From Mycocentrospora acerina (taxonomy: Eukaryota; Ascomycota; Dothideomycetes; Pleosporales): a stretch of 64,000 nucleotides of DNA. The stretch is taken from contig JAKUHH010000150.1 in NCBI GenBank assembly GCA_022701365.1, forward strand, positions 620,001 through 684,000, in the 5' to 3' direction. The position numbers and the translations under genes are program-made. The notes below the pieces were generated by a model that worked only from the letters and a program-made list of their open reading frames with translations, had not been told where the DNA came from and searched no databases. Every line of letters begins with the position of its first letter. Within the stretch, counting starts at the first letter, position 1. Below, in pieces: positions 43,261-55,224 of this stretch.

Positions 43261-46039
43261 CTACAGAAATCGCCTCGCCCGCAGCAGAGTTCCTCAAATC
43301 TCTTGATATGAATGAATCGCTTTCTCTTTGAGATCTGTGCTCCCGCGTGAGAACGACAAGGAAGGAAGGAAGTTGGGGATCGGGTGGACGGGACAGGAAC
43401 CACTAGCTTGAACATTACCTGTAGTCACTTTGTACCTGTTAGTCTAGTTTGGGTGGCTGTGGAGCCGTGTGGCAGTGCAAGTTCAGATACCGATCGGTAC
43501 CTAGAATGTGAGTAATCTTAGAAACTTATGAAGAAGTGATCGGCGAAAGTCTTGCATAAAAGTTACAACCACTCTCAATTCAACGAGGTGGTTCTTTGAG
43601 TACCGCTTAGACACCCAAGCGTTAAGTCTGTCTCCGCTACGCTAACAATGTTAGCTCCCCAGCACATCGAGATTCCCACTGTTTGGAAAAGCCAACATGA
43701 CTTAATTAGGGTGAGATCGGAATGTAATGCGTTGTTCCGCTCCAGACTTCTAGTAAACCATTGGGGCAAAGTCCGGAGATTGATCCTTTATGTGTGATTG
43801 GCCACGGCAAATACTGCCGCACACTGAGTTGTTGTGATTACAAAGTGCTTTATCGCTACGACATTTCGAAAATCAAAATAGTAAAAAGAGACACAACATT
43901 TTGCGTACATTTCCAGGCTTGAGGCGGCAAAAATACTCCTTGATGAAGAAGGGCAATCTAGGCTGCCACTTGCTTTGTATTTAACCGTCGATCAAACGAG
44001 GATCATCTTTATTGAAAGAATGGCTGTTGTTTTCTTAGATTAGAAAGGGTTCACCATCTGTCACATGCAGCAAAAAGAACTTTGTACCAGCCTGGACTTT
44101 GTTGAAACCTACCCATGCTGCACGAAAAAACTACTCTACGCGGGCGGTTTGATGTGATTCCAAGTGATGAGCGATTGGTCGGTAAATAAAGACGAATAAA
44201 AAGGTCTTTTTCCTTTCAATGTAGGCATCTTAGTAGCATGAGCGTGCATACATGACGAAAGAAAGTATACTGGAGCTACCAAGACGAATCATGGCCATGA
44301 AAGAGGACACAACTAAGTACAGCTAAGAAAGGGCCACCACTGCAAGGCACAAGACGAGGACAGGAGACGGATGGCGGCGAGAGAGTTGGTGTGGAAATGC
44401 GCAACAGTTTCTAGAACCGCCGTGACGGTGCTACTTGAGAAGACGCACGGCAGAGCTGGCAGTTAGACTTTCGGCCCACCGCCTGTATGAAGCAGGATTG
44501 AGCGTATTCTACTTTGGTCATGCCGATCAAAAATCTACGATGTCCCGGTTCCCCTACGTGACTATGGCATGTTGCCCATCTCGATGCGACGAACAACACT
44601 GACGCCTGTCAGCCGGTGGCGCATCCTTGGCCTTCCGACAGTTTGCGCTACACAGACGCGTTCTTGGTGTAACAGTTGGCGATTCGGACGCTTGAGCGGG
44701 GACAAGGCCTTCGGTAGTGACCGTTTCGTTGATCGAAAATGGCACTCGCGAAGCTTGAGCAGCTTTCTCGAGAGGGCGGAATGGCAGGATTTGATTGGTT
44801 TTGGCGGCAATCGCAAGCCATGAGGGAATCCATGCAGGGGCCATGGCTGACCAAAGAACCTTACCCGCGAGCGCGCGGCATAACATGTCCCAATTCGTCG
44901 GGTCTAGCTTGTACCCGATACACCAATCTCAAACTGCCTGACCTGTGTCTATCTACCCATCTGGAATTGTCTGGGTCATCGAAGCCAAGCATATCTGCCT
45001 CGCGGCACCTGTCATCACTGATGCGCATCAGGCGCTCTACACCATCCATATCAATCATTACAACCCACTTGGATGCAAATATGCGGCCCCCAGCCTATCA
45101 GAGATCAAGGATGCGCCGTCGAGTGGAGTGTTTGCTAGGGCCCAGCCTCGCCACAAGAATCTCCTACATCGACTGCTTGGTCAAAGACAGCAAGATTGCA
45201 CTACTATATGGATTGTGTTAACCACCTTCATCTGAGCCTGGCCCGGTATCCCACAACACTATCATCCTCTCCCCATGGCCGTAGCAAACGCTGAACAGGG
45301 CCCTGCGTGCTACGAGTCTCGCGGATCGGCTATCGATCCTGCAGCATGTTGGTCACATCATAATGATCGGAGGAGCAAGAGTGATCGCAATCGCAATCTC
45401 AAACAGGCAAAGGAACGTGCCAGGCACTCACAGTGCCATGGCCCGAATGAGTGAAATTCCCCCGAGACAGTCTGACGAGTCTCGTGCTTCGGATCGAAGC
45501 TCACGATCTCCTGCTGTCGATGAGTATATCGCCCTTCCCCGCTCGTCGTGCTGGGTGACGTTTGGCGCCTACTAGTACTCCCATTTGCAAGAAGAGCCGA
45601 CTCATCGTATCCATATTGCTTTTTAACAGCATGTGTTGAGAAACGAGAGCATCGGAAATTCTCCATTGAACACTGGCAGTGCAATGCGAGTCAGGTCAGG
45701 TCAGCTATTCGAGAAGAAACTTGGAGCCCGAGTCCGGATACGTAGTCATTTGAGGCTGGTTGCGGGATGCAGCAAAAGTCCCACTAGGGGACGTCGCATG
45801 AATAGGTGGATCGCGGCGTAAAAAAGTAGACAGCCCTTAACGAACCTTGCTACGTTGCTCCTATTGGTGCGGGCAACTTTTCCATAGGTACAATGCTTAC
45901 CTCAGCGCCTGTTAAAACAACACATGTATCCGCGCAAGAGTCTGGCCATTCCGAGATGTGCTCTCCAGTATTCCAAGGCAGTGATCGATATGGCTTGAGT
46001 GATATGCGTTAGCAGTCCAGCCCGGCGGCTCATTAGTGC
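43261..46039. other. Gene-free, probably decayed region
   Basis: 2.8 kb without a supported gene. Overlapping frames of 60-160 codons at 44550-45240 on both strands lack domains. A minus-strand 65-codon frame at 45058-44861 has acceptable composition but no partner exon I can justify. The right end should hold the promoter of the Zn2Cys6 gene. Confidence 0.4.
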
Positions 46040-48789
46040 GTGTTCGACCCATCGCCATGCCCTGGACTTACCTACCCAGCGTCGGCATTATCGGATGAGC
46101 AAATAATGAAACAGCATTCAAAGTCCTCGATCAGCGAGACCTATTTGCGGAATATGTCTTCAAATGCCCCAACTTTCTCTTCGAGTCTCCCACCCGTCCC
46201 CTTTGCTCCGCGGAAAGTTGCAATTCCTCGTTTGCAGAATACCGCCCGAGCCAACAGCGCGACTAAAGATCGCCGCCGAGTTTCTCGAGCATGTACAGCA
46301 GTATGTATACCGAGAATCAGTGTCAAGCAGCGCTATTCAGACGGTGTTTGACACCCACCTGATAGGTCAGGATTCATTCCTCTGATGAGTTGTTGTCTAA
46401 CGGCGTTCCGCTACTAGTGTCGTTCCCACAAGATCAAATGCACCGGTGAAAGGCCGCATTGCAAGCACTGCGCGTCTACAAACCGTGATTGTGAATACAT
46501 CTTGCCTCGAAAGGATAGATTGAAGATGTAGGTACAGATTCCTGTCCCATACATTTAACTGCGCCAACACAGCTTAGAGTTACTTCGCGATGCCGCGACA
46601 TGGCAGGACTCCTAAGGGAGATCAAAGCCAAGGTGAACGCAGAGGATAGCGTCAGAATCACGGAGATGCTCAGCAACGTAAGTACCTCTCACAAGACTTT
46701 CCGATACCGAGTCCAACAGTTAATTGTTCTCAGGTCGAGGAGGAAATATCAGAAGCTCAGCAGTCAACGCCACACTCGAACGCCGACACTGAACATAGTT
46801 CTCAGGGAAGTAGAGAAATTCGCGTGACTAATACCCATGAGGAATTGGATACGGAGTCGCTGGACCTTTTGGATGAAAATCTGAACACGAACGATCGAGC
46901 ACGCGCTACTGGCTTTATTGGGAAAAACTCGGAGACGCAGTGGCTACGCGCAGCCGCACTGATAGAGGCAGACCGACTCGACGAAGAAACTAGACAAGCA
47001 GGCCCCCAACGGAAAGACTCGTATGCACTGGGTAGCGACCGGGTTAGTTCGTTCAGCTTCTGGGCTGACGACGAGAACGTTGACGTTGACTTTTTCGTTG
47101 ACCCGTACGACCTGCCACAGCCAGAAGTAGCGGAGCGTCTGTTGCTGTGTTACATGTCCAAAGTGCAAGACTCATTTCCCATTCTCCCGCGCAAGTTCTT
47201 CGAAGATCAGTTCCGTAGGTGTTTTACAGCTATGCTCAACGGAAACGCGCCGCAGCTCAATCCAATGTGGCAGGCCATCCTGAATCTGGTATTTGCAATC
47301 GGTGCAAAGTACTCGCATCTTGTCAAGGCAAGCTGGCGGGCTGACGAACGCGATCATCTCATCTACCAAGCGAGGGCGCGAGCATTTGGGCTGAACGAAT
47401 CAACCATAACAAGCCATTCAGACTTGTACCAGATCCAGATGCTTGGACTACTGGCTTTCTACTGGCTTTCCATCGGTCAGATCAACCGGTAAGTTCTCAC
47501 ACTATGTGTATACAGATTGTCCGGATATAGCAGCTTACACGAACAGGTCGTGGACGATAATCGGAATGGCACTTCGCTCGGCTTTCTCGCTCGGCTTCCA
47601 CGTTCGTAACGAGGACCCTTCCGCTACCGTGGCGACGCGAGAGAAACATGTCCGTACCTGGTGGAGCTTGTACTCTCTTGAACGAACGCTCAGCATCGTG
47701 ACAGGCCGACCCAGCATCATTGTCGATTCGTGTTGCTCGGTGCCGTGGCCTATGCCCGTTCCGGAAGATCAGATTCCAGACAGCATGGGCGTAATAAGCC
47801 TTTTACGTTCAGGTAGCGTGCCCAATCTCAGCTCGCCAACACAAGCACACACGTTCGCGGAGCCTTTCCGGACCCCAATTGGTCTCGGGACCACCCGTGC
47901 CGATTCGGGATCCTACTTCAAGGCGTCGATGCAATTGTCTAATATAACACAGGGCATTCTTACTTCACTTTACTCTGCAGGCACGATGATCCGGTCCCCA
48001 GCTGACATTCAGCTAGACATGGCCCAGCTTGGTGTGCGACTTGATCAGTGGATCGCCGCACTGCCAGTCGAATTCAATTACCAGATGACGACTAATCCGT
48101 CCAGTATGTCGTTCTCTCGTGAGCGCATGATCCTTGGGTTCCAGCTATGCAGTGCCAGAATGCTGCTCACGCGCCCGTGCCTTGGCGGCCGTAGGCAGCC
48201 CTGGAGGGATGAGCAAGAGCCCAGTTCTACTAGACGTATTGCAACCAGCTGTATCGAAGCTGCGAAAACGATTGTCGACTTTCTTCCCGACGAGCCGGAT
48301 CCTTATTACATTTACGACCAAGGGCCTTGGTGGTGTATTGTCCATCATCTGATGCAAGCGATTTCCGTCTTCTTGCTGGGTCTTTCCTCCGCCTCACCCA
48401 CATCCAAGACCAACCCAGTGCTCGTTCAATATATGAAGAAGACGATACGTTGGCTGCGTATCATGCCAGATCCAGTGGCTAAGCGTGCGTATTCTGTCGC
48501 GCTCAAATCTTCCGAAGGAGTGGCAAGACGACTTTCCGTTGACCTTTCCGATCTGTGGATGGAAAATACACATCCGGTCCGGGGTCGAGATACGCAACGT
48601 ATGGGTGTTGATATTTCTGGGTACATGACGGCTCAGTATACAGTGGTGCCTTCTTCCCTGGTACCTTCTTCCATGGCACATGCGAAGGAAACGGCCTTTG
48701 CCACGTACGACGGCGCAATGTCTGATATGGCATTTTCTACTTCCAGTGGGACTCCAAATTTCAACGACCCATATCATGTGGCCAGATGA
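46040..48789 (+). CDS. Zn(II)2Cys6 transcription factor with fungal_trans domain
   Basis: Five exons: 46040-46300, 46418-46527, 46578-46677, 46734-47488 and 47547-48789. Introns are 50-117 nt with GT-AG ends and the joined frame is open for 822 aa (800 from the Met at 46106, 784 from 46154; the start is uncertain). The DNA-binding cluster is split by intron 1 and reads CTACRSHKIKC then TGERPHCKHCASTNRDC, a full C-x2-C-x6-C-x6-C-x2-C-x6-C binuclear zinc cluster with the basic RSHKIK loop. A coiled-coil-like linker follows (MAGLLREIKAKVNAED). The fungal-specific middle homology domain has ERLLLCYMSKVQDSFPILP and WTIIGMALRSAFSLGFHVRNED, then RTWWSLYSLERTLSIVTGRP, where the W-x3-Y-x2-E-R motif is diagnostic. 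It is a nuclear regulator of unknown targets. The nearest transporter is the dead one at 40538-42399, so a former regulator-target pairing is conceivable. Confidence 0.9.
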
Positions 48790-49868
48790 GTGAGGAGAGA
48801 AATTGGACGGCGTTGTGTGGATCAATACATGTTACAATCCAGGAGTTTCCATGGGAGCGGTATTTTGCTAGGAACCAGTGTATGGAGGTTCTCTGTTCTT
48901 ATCTTTTTCGGGGGCTGGGTTTTTGGCATGGAAACCCAGGAAAGCGGGTCAAATCAGGAAAGTCAGGAGTAGTAGGATATTCTGCCTTTGGCTGATTGGC
49001 CAGATATTTTTTTTGGCGTCATGTATAATTTGACATCTCGCACGACAATGGAAGTTTTTGTACACACACACACATATACACTGCATTATATAGAGTAGAA
49101 ATTTCGGAGACCACTACAAATACACGCATGGTTCTAAGCCGCGCCTATCCTGTAATCGTGACACACAACACTTTCCGCCCAAGCCCGCCGGAAGTGGAAG
49201 CCGGGGGCACCGCGCTGGCCTATTGGACAAGGAACGATTGAGCCGAAGTAGCCTCTTGATACTAATTTCCCAAACAAGTACAACTCCCATCACATCCCTG
49301 GAGCTGACAAACGAACAAGGCACCTCTAGCGGATGGTGCTTTCCCCCCAAAACTCAATGATCTACCCTGAGCCTGCTGACGGGCTTTATATTAGCGCGTG
49401 CGGCCCGCTGCATCTGCTACTCCAACTAGATCAAGCTTGTCTTGTCTTTAGCATTGGCCCGGAACAAGATGCGATTCACCAGCATCTCCGCATTTCTCAG
49501 ACTACCCACGTCCCACAGACATGTCCTTGAGCTTTAGCTCCCTCCACGCTGCCATCTACAGGCGGGGAGACAGGCAATCCTGCCGCGAGAAGCCCTAGAG
49601 CCCGTTTCGTGCAACAAAAATCGCTCGGACCATGCTCCTGCGAGCTTACTCAACATTGTTGTATTGAAATGGATTGCCTGCCTCGGACTTGACCTCCGGC
49701 CTATGAGCAAAGATTCGCCGACTCAACAGAAGGATTCTGCTGCTGTTGGGTTCGGCATCCCGTGGTCAACTACTCGTTCATCAGTTCGTACGGCGAACAT
49801 TGCCGGTGGTGGGCTTGGACTAGTGAGTACCGAGGGAGTTGAACAGTGTTGAGGTTGTGCTCGTTTTA

Positions 49869-49884
49869 GGGGGGGGGGGGGGGG
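49869..49884. repeat. 16-nt poly-G run
   Basis: Uninterrupted run of 16 G residues on the plus strand. Long homopolymers of G are rare in fungal DNA and are error-prone in sequencing, so the count may be approximate. It can form G-quadruplex structures. Confidence 0.85.
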
Positions 49885-50552
49885 CATTGCATGGAGCGAC
49901 GCAATGACCAGCGCTTTTTCATTGGGAGGATTATACACGCGTCCGTCTGATTGTAGGAAAGGGCGGCTCATGAGGGTCTCCAGACGTGTTGCTAAGGTAG
50001 CTTTTTATTCGTGGCTTATACTTTCATATATGTGAAGAGCTGCAATTTGAGGTGATAGGGCTGAGATGAAGGATTCTGCTACCCCAACTATGCAGAATCT
50101 CACAACGATCTGGTACGCGGCTAGGCTGATGCGAGTACCTGCGTTATTATCTATATGCTGGTTTTACCAGAAATCCGGGCCTTTTTTTCCATGCAGCGGA
50201 GTGGATGTCACTCGACATGTTGCAGCCCTGGGCGTTGGTTGAGAGCCGCGTGACTTGACCCACTGCTCGATCACTTAACGTTACGGCCCTTTTCACCGGA
50301 AAAGCCTTGTTCTTTGCGTTACGGCTATGTAGCTACGGCTCTCTTTCCCGTCACTCATTGCCGAAAGTCTATTCATGCCCACGTACGCACACGTGATTTC
50401 AGATGGCGATGGACCTGTCACTTGGCATGATGGTAGGCTGTTATTTAGTCAGGTGAGAGAGGCACATGGTTCCTTTGATATTGATTGCAGACAACCAGTG
50501 CGGGGTGGAGTGAAGAGACGTAGTAAGAAGCTGTGATGCATTCTGAATCCTG

Positions 50553-50607
50553 CTCCTCTTCTTCCTCCTCCTCCTCCTCCTCCTTCTTCTTCTTCTTCAT
50601 CATCATC
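50553..50607. repeat. (TCC/TTC/ATC)n trinucleotide tract
   Basis: A purine/pyrimidine-asymmetric microsatellite moving from tcc to ttc to atc triplets, ending 31 nt before the stop codon of the FAD oxidoreductase gene, in its 3' UTR. Confidence 0.85.
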
Positions 50608-50637
50608 TAACAAGACCAAACAAGCCAGCCCTCTTCA

Positions 50638-52273
50638 TCAATTCACCTTCTTATTCCTCGCTCCCCCATCCCTCCTCCCTCCAAACCACGCCAAAACTCC
50701 AAACCCAATCCAAAACTGCACTACCATCACTAGCCCTCTAACAACCCAATCTTTCCACTCCAACTCAGGTCTCGTTCCACGCATGAATTTTGTCTCCACA
50801 ACCCCCCACGGCACCTCTCCACCTAGTTTCCTCCCGACCTTGACCCCGCTCAAGCAGCCATCTTCGTGAAATCCGTAGCCGGTCCACGCGCCGGCATACC
50901 ACACGCCGTGTTTCCCCTGGATGGTGTCGAGTTTGTCTTGTGCGGCGACCATGCGTGCGTTGTACAGGGGGTGGCGGTAGTTGAATGAGGCTTGTGTGAG
51001 GGCAGGGGAAGGCGGGGTAGGTGGGTTGAGGGTGACGAGGACGTCGGAGAAGGTGGCGACAGGGATGTGTTGTAGGATGTTCATGTTGTAGGTAAGTGAG
51101 ACGGATTGGAGGGCGCCTGCGGGGAGGGCGTTGGGGTTGGTCGGAGCAGTGGGCTGCGATGTAGTGAGGTAGTTCCAGGCGGACCAGGCGGAGCGGCGGA
51201 TGGGCATTAGCTGGGGGATGTTAGTAGGGTTGGAATATATTGCGGAGGTGGGGTTGGGGGGGGGGTTACGGACAGAGAGATCAGAGTGTAGATATGCGGT
51301 GTTTGGGGTAGTTTCGAAAGCGTCCAAGATGGTTTCCTCATCGGGAGTTGCGGACGTTCCTAGTATCCGGCGTGCCTGGTCGCCATGGCAGGCGAGAATA
51401 ACCTCGTCGAATACTTCTGTTTTCCCTGCTTTTGTCCCTCCTAGCTTCAATTCCACGCGTCCGTTCTGTCTGCTCACGGCCTCAACAGGCGTCTCAAGAT
51501 GCACATGCGCCTCGTTACACTCTTTCATGACCGCTTCAATGTACCTCTTTGAGCCTCCTTCTACAGTCAACCACGGCGGTCTCTCCGCAACTGTAGTAAG
51601 TAGATGATGATTCCACATGAATCTCACCAGGGTCAGCGCCGGAAATTCCAACGCACATTTGTCTGGGCCTGTACTCCACACACAAGCCGTCATTGGAATG
51701 AGATAGTCATCTCGAAACGCACCCGAATACCCCTCTCTTTCAAGATACTCACCAATGCTCATTTCGTTTGCGGAAGTCTCAGCAGCTGATCCTGGGGGGA
51801 TGGAAAGTAGGTCCAGGGCAAATTGGTTGAAGCGAATAATGTCGAAAATCATGCGCCAGAAGGAGGGTTTGAGTGCGTTGGAAGATTGGGCGAAGAGGGC
51901 GGAAAGCGATGTGCCAGACCACTCGAAAGCTCCTTGATCGCGGGAGACACCAAAAGTCATTTCAGAAGCAATAATCTTGACATTTAGTTTATTCAGAAAG
52001 TTGATGAAGTTTGCTGCTCGTTGGTCAGCGTGGCCGGATTTGGCGGGTGTATTTAGGGACAGACGGACGATATGTCGCGGTGTTTAGGACGATGAAGCCT
52101 GTATCGACTGGCGTGCTTTTGCCATTGTGCGTCCATGTTGCTGTGTTTGTATGTCCTCCTAGACGGTCTTGCGATTCGAAAAGATGAATTTCATGGTTGG
52201 TGTTGCGGAGCGTCCAGAGGGCGCTGAGGCCGGAGATTCCGCTTCCGACGATTGCTATGCGTTTCTTTTCCAT
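50638..52273 (-). CDS. FAD-dependent amine-oxidase-like oxidoreductase (COG2907 type)
   Basis: Exon 1 52273-52069 and exon 2 52013-50638, intron 55 nt (GTCCGT...GAGCAG); 526 aa. The N-terminus has the Rossmann motif VGSGISGLSALW and FESQDRLGGHTNTA, then VDTGFIVLN. The splice restores NTATYPNFINFLNKL, the conserved continuation. Other family marks are SEMTFGVSRDQGAFEWSG, YLIPMTACVWST, GGSKRYIEA and the FAD C-terminal motif GVWYAGAWTGYGFHEDG. A hydrophobic segment near the C-terminus (GLVMVVQFWIGFGVLAWFGG) could be a membrane anchor. Bacterial homologues sit beside cyclopropane-fatty-acid synthase and may act on lipids; fungal function is unproven. It is divergent from vti1 across a 654-nt spacer. 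Confidence 0.88.
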
Positions 52274-52927
52274 CTCTTAAGCGCGGGCAACAGGTTCAGA
52301 GTGGAGAGAACAGGTGGCGAGTCTACAAGAATACTGGCACCAGTGTCCGGAACAAGGAGTAACAGTAGAGCCGAGGGTATAGTAGGAAACGAAACATATT
52401 GTGAGAAATGCAAGTCATGAGGTCATTGATTCTGAAGCGGGCATAGTTTCAGCTGCTTATTGACTCGTTTCGACGCGTTGGCATTTCAGTCGATGGTGGT
52501 GTGTAACAGCACCTTGTAGGCTGCTCAACATCGCAAACTTGGGTATTTTGGTGCTAACCTTCAGACTTGAAAGGCCACAGCCTATTGACGTATTGATGCG
52601 TTCTCTCAATAAGGGGAGCTGGGATCGCAGCAGCAACCCTGTCTACTTGATCATAACAGTGAATAGAACTGTAGTCTCCAACGTTTTCAAATTGGTATTT
52701 ACTATTTAGAGCTACTTAATCGTGTAGGTGCTTTGCCGAGCTGCTGTACACGTTCTGCACCCTGCAAGCCATCGAGGTACCCAAGCTTGGACCCACGTGA
52801 TCTGGGGTGGCAGGGCTATCCTTGGCAAATGCGTAATGGCATGCAGGTCAGGTCAACGCCGTCCATGACATCGCTGCCTACAAGCACAACGACGAGCACA
52901 ACGACCATCACACGCATTTCGACCAAC
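52274..52927. promoter_or_regulatory. Divergent promoter region of the FAD oxidoreductase and vti1
   Basis: 654 nt between the two start codons. It includes an in-frame upstream Met at 52733 that would extend Vti1 by 65 residues of Thr/Ser-rich sequence with no SNARE character; I treat that as 5' UTR. No specific element recognised. Confidence 0.45.
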
Positions 52928-53928
52928 ATGTCCAACCTCATCGATGCCGACGCCGGGACAGAGCGCTTCAGCGGGTACGAAGCGGAGCTGAAGCTCGTGC
53001 AAGCGGACCTCTCGCAGCAACTGGAGCAGATCAAAGAAACGACGGGCGAGCCGCGCAAAGCAGCCATCAGCCGGGCAGAGCGGGCGCTGGAAGAAGCCAA
53101 CGAGTTGATTGGGCAGATGCGGCTGGAGAAGCCCAACATCCCCGCGTCGCTCAAGTCAAAGTACAACACGCGCTTCCGCAACTACGAAACCGACCTGGAC
53201 GCCACCAAGCGCAAGCTCGAGGCGCACACCAACGACCGCAGCAAGCTGTTTGGCGACCGGTACACGGACAACCCCGACACGGATGCGCAGCAGGAGCAGC
53301 GGCAGCAGCTGCTGTCTGGCACGGACCGGCTGAACAGGAGCTCTGGGCGGCTGCGCGAGAGCCAGCGCATTGCACTCGAGACGGAGCAGATTGGCGCAGG
53401 CACGCTGAGCGACCTGCACCGACAGAGGGAGCAGATTACGCATACGAGGGAGAGGTTGTTGGAGAGCGAGACGTACACGGATCGTAGTATCAAGACGTTG
53501 AGGGGGATGGCGCGAAGGTGTGTATTCTTTTTTTTCTTTGTTCATTCATCTTTTTGCGTTTTCTGCTCTGTTTCCATTCATTGTTTATCCTTTCCATGTT
53601 TTCTCTTCTATTTTCACTCATTTTTTCTTTTCTGTGTTCCTCTTCTGTCTTCCATTCTGCCATCTCTCGTCATGTCCCATTACATCACATTATCTGCTTG
53701 ATCCATTTGTTTTTTTTATGTATTTCCCCATCTAAACGACGCTCTTGTTAATAAAATGGCGTCTCAGATGGATGCCCGTTTGAAAGAGAGAGAGAAAGAA
53801 AGAAAGAAAGATAAATACTAATATGTGTGTGTTTCTATAGAATGGCTACCAACCGCATTATTACCATTGCGATCATCACAGTACTGGTGTTGCTCATTGT
53901 TGCCGTTGTTGTCAGCAAGTTTAGATGA
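52928..53928 (+). CDS. VTI1: Qb-SNARE Vti1
   Basis: Vti1 is the Qb-SNARE for fusion at the Golgi, endosome and vacuole. Exon 1 52928-53517 and exon 2 53841-53928; intron 323 nt (GTGTGT...TCTATAG); 225 aa, the usual length. The N-terminal three-helix Habc-like domain starts MSNLIDADAGTERFSGYEAEL; the SNARE helix runs from about TDRLNRSSGRLRESQR through LHRQREQITHTRERLLE and SIKTLRGMARR. The second exon encodes only the membrane tail (MATNRIITIAIITVLVLLIVA...VSKFR), so the splice is essential for anchoring. The intron is long for this genome, T-rich and contains a GAAA microsatellite near its 3' end. The start at 52928 is preferred over 52733. Confidence 0.95.
53782..53811. repeat. (GA)n/(GAAA)n tract inside the vti1 intron
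   Basis: Purine microsatellite (gagagaga followed by four gaaa units) about 30 nt upstream of the vti1 3' splice site. Length variation here could affect the spacing of branch point and acceptor. Confidence 0.8.
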
Positions 53929-55224
53929 TTGGGGGTTATTGCTTGATAGCGTTTTTTTGGTATGGCGTTTCGGAGTGTTATTCTGTGTGAGAGGAGTAAG
54001 ATGGATGGATGGATGTATGGATGTGTCGACGGGTTGGTTCTGTTCTTTTGTAATGGTTTGGGATTATCAATCAATCAATTAGTCAATGGAAGGAGGTTTG
54101 TAATGTATCTTGAATGCAGTGAGATGCGATTTGCGACGTGCGACGCGCGACGTGCAGCAGATTATTGTGATGATGATGATGCTGACGATGATTATTATCA
54201 CTATGAATTTATTATCATTATTCAGCAACAACACGTGTACATGACAATTCAAACACGCCTGCATGTTCTTGACCGACCGACTGGCCGACCGGTGGATGAT
54301 GAGGCTGTGGCCAGTGTGATCAGGATGAGAGTGGCTGTGTCATGCGCACGGATGGGGATGTGGGTGGGGTGCTTGACCGCTTGTTCTTGCTGTTAGACAG
54401 TCGCGCACATGGACGGATGTGTGTATGTGCGTGTGAGTGTTGTGAGGGCACTGGGCGTTGGATTGTGACTTGGAAAGTGGAGGGGATTTGACTGTCAGTT
54501 TGTGGATGTGGATATGGTTGTGGTTGTGGTTGTGTTTGGAGAGGGAAAATGGAGGGGATGACTGCAGCGTGGACGCCAGGGTTTGACGGGAGATGTGTGT
54601 ATGCTCACGTGTATAGGGAAGGGAAGGGAATGATATGGAAGGAGGGAAAAGAAAAGAGTGTGTGGTTTGGCGTGTTCAGATGGTTGTGTGGAATCAACAT
54701 GTGTAGGAAGCATGCTGACTGCGTTCTGCTGCTGTGAGAGCAGGCCCTTGAGTGGGCGGACGGGCGAACTGGCGGTGGACAAGAGATTCAGGCACGCCGC
54801 ATGTGAACCCTTGTGGCGGGTGATGGACCCGACGTTGCCAGATGGGGCAGGGTGCGAGGATGCGGCGCAGATGGTGGGCCAGATTTGCTGGGGATGGTGA
54901 CGCTGGTTGAGCACGATGGAGTTGGCCGTATGCCGATTTCCCTGGTGCACCACGGTATTCCTCCTGCCATGGGATAGCGCGCGGGCTATTAAGCTGCCTA
55001 CTGTCTGCCACTGTCTGCTACCGTCTGCTACTGTCTGCTGCGTGCTGCCCACTGTCTGCCCTCTTCCATCCGCCCGCCTATAATCTGCCCGTCTACCGTC
55101 TTCCCGTCCGCTGTCTGTCCTGTCCAACCTGCCCTACTCTGCTGTCCACGCGCTCGGTACTGGCCACCCTTGGTGCGCACTACCGCCACGACTGCCATCA
55201 CCACCCTCACCACGGCCCCCGTAC
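53929..55224. other. Spacer with simple repeats
   Basis: 1.3 kb between vti1 and the next plus-strand gene. It contains ggat repeats near 54001, a ggttgt tract near 54515 and a 10-nt tandem repeat at 55001-55040. The minus-strand frame 55127-54495 is repeat-driven and not called. Confidence 0.5.
55001..55040. repeat. 10-nt tandem repeat (ctgtctgcya)x4
   Basis: Four adjacent 10-nt units (ctgtctgcca, ctgtctgcta, ccgtctgcta, ctgtctgctg) with weaker copies on to about 55090, in the leader or promoter of the 55225 gene. The wider stretch is rich in CTGYC on the plus strand. Confidence 0.8.

Larger units (their letters stand above)
48790..50637. other. Convergent spacer with simple repeats
   Basis: 1.85 kb between the Zn2Cys6 gene end and the FAD oxidoreductase end. 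Contains an (ac)n tract near 49063, a 16-nt poly-G at 49869-49884 and a pyrimidine microsatellite at 50553-50607. No gene recognised. Confidence 0.5.

Noticed and set aside
44554..45240. Overlapping frames on both strands of 65-160 codons
   Set aside because: No family recognised, no convincing introns, and frames overlap in four phases, a sign of non-coding GC-balanced DNA.
52733..52927. N-terminal extension of Vti1 from an upstream Met
   Set aside because: The extra 65 residues are Ser/Thr-rich with no SNARE similarity; family members start at MSNLID-like sequence.
54495..55127. 210-codon minus-strand frame before the 55225 gene
   Set aside because: Driven by the 10-nt repeat and Thr codon runs; no domain and would overlap the promoter of a better gene.
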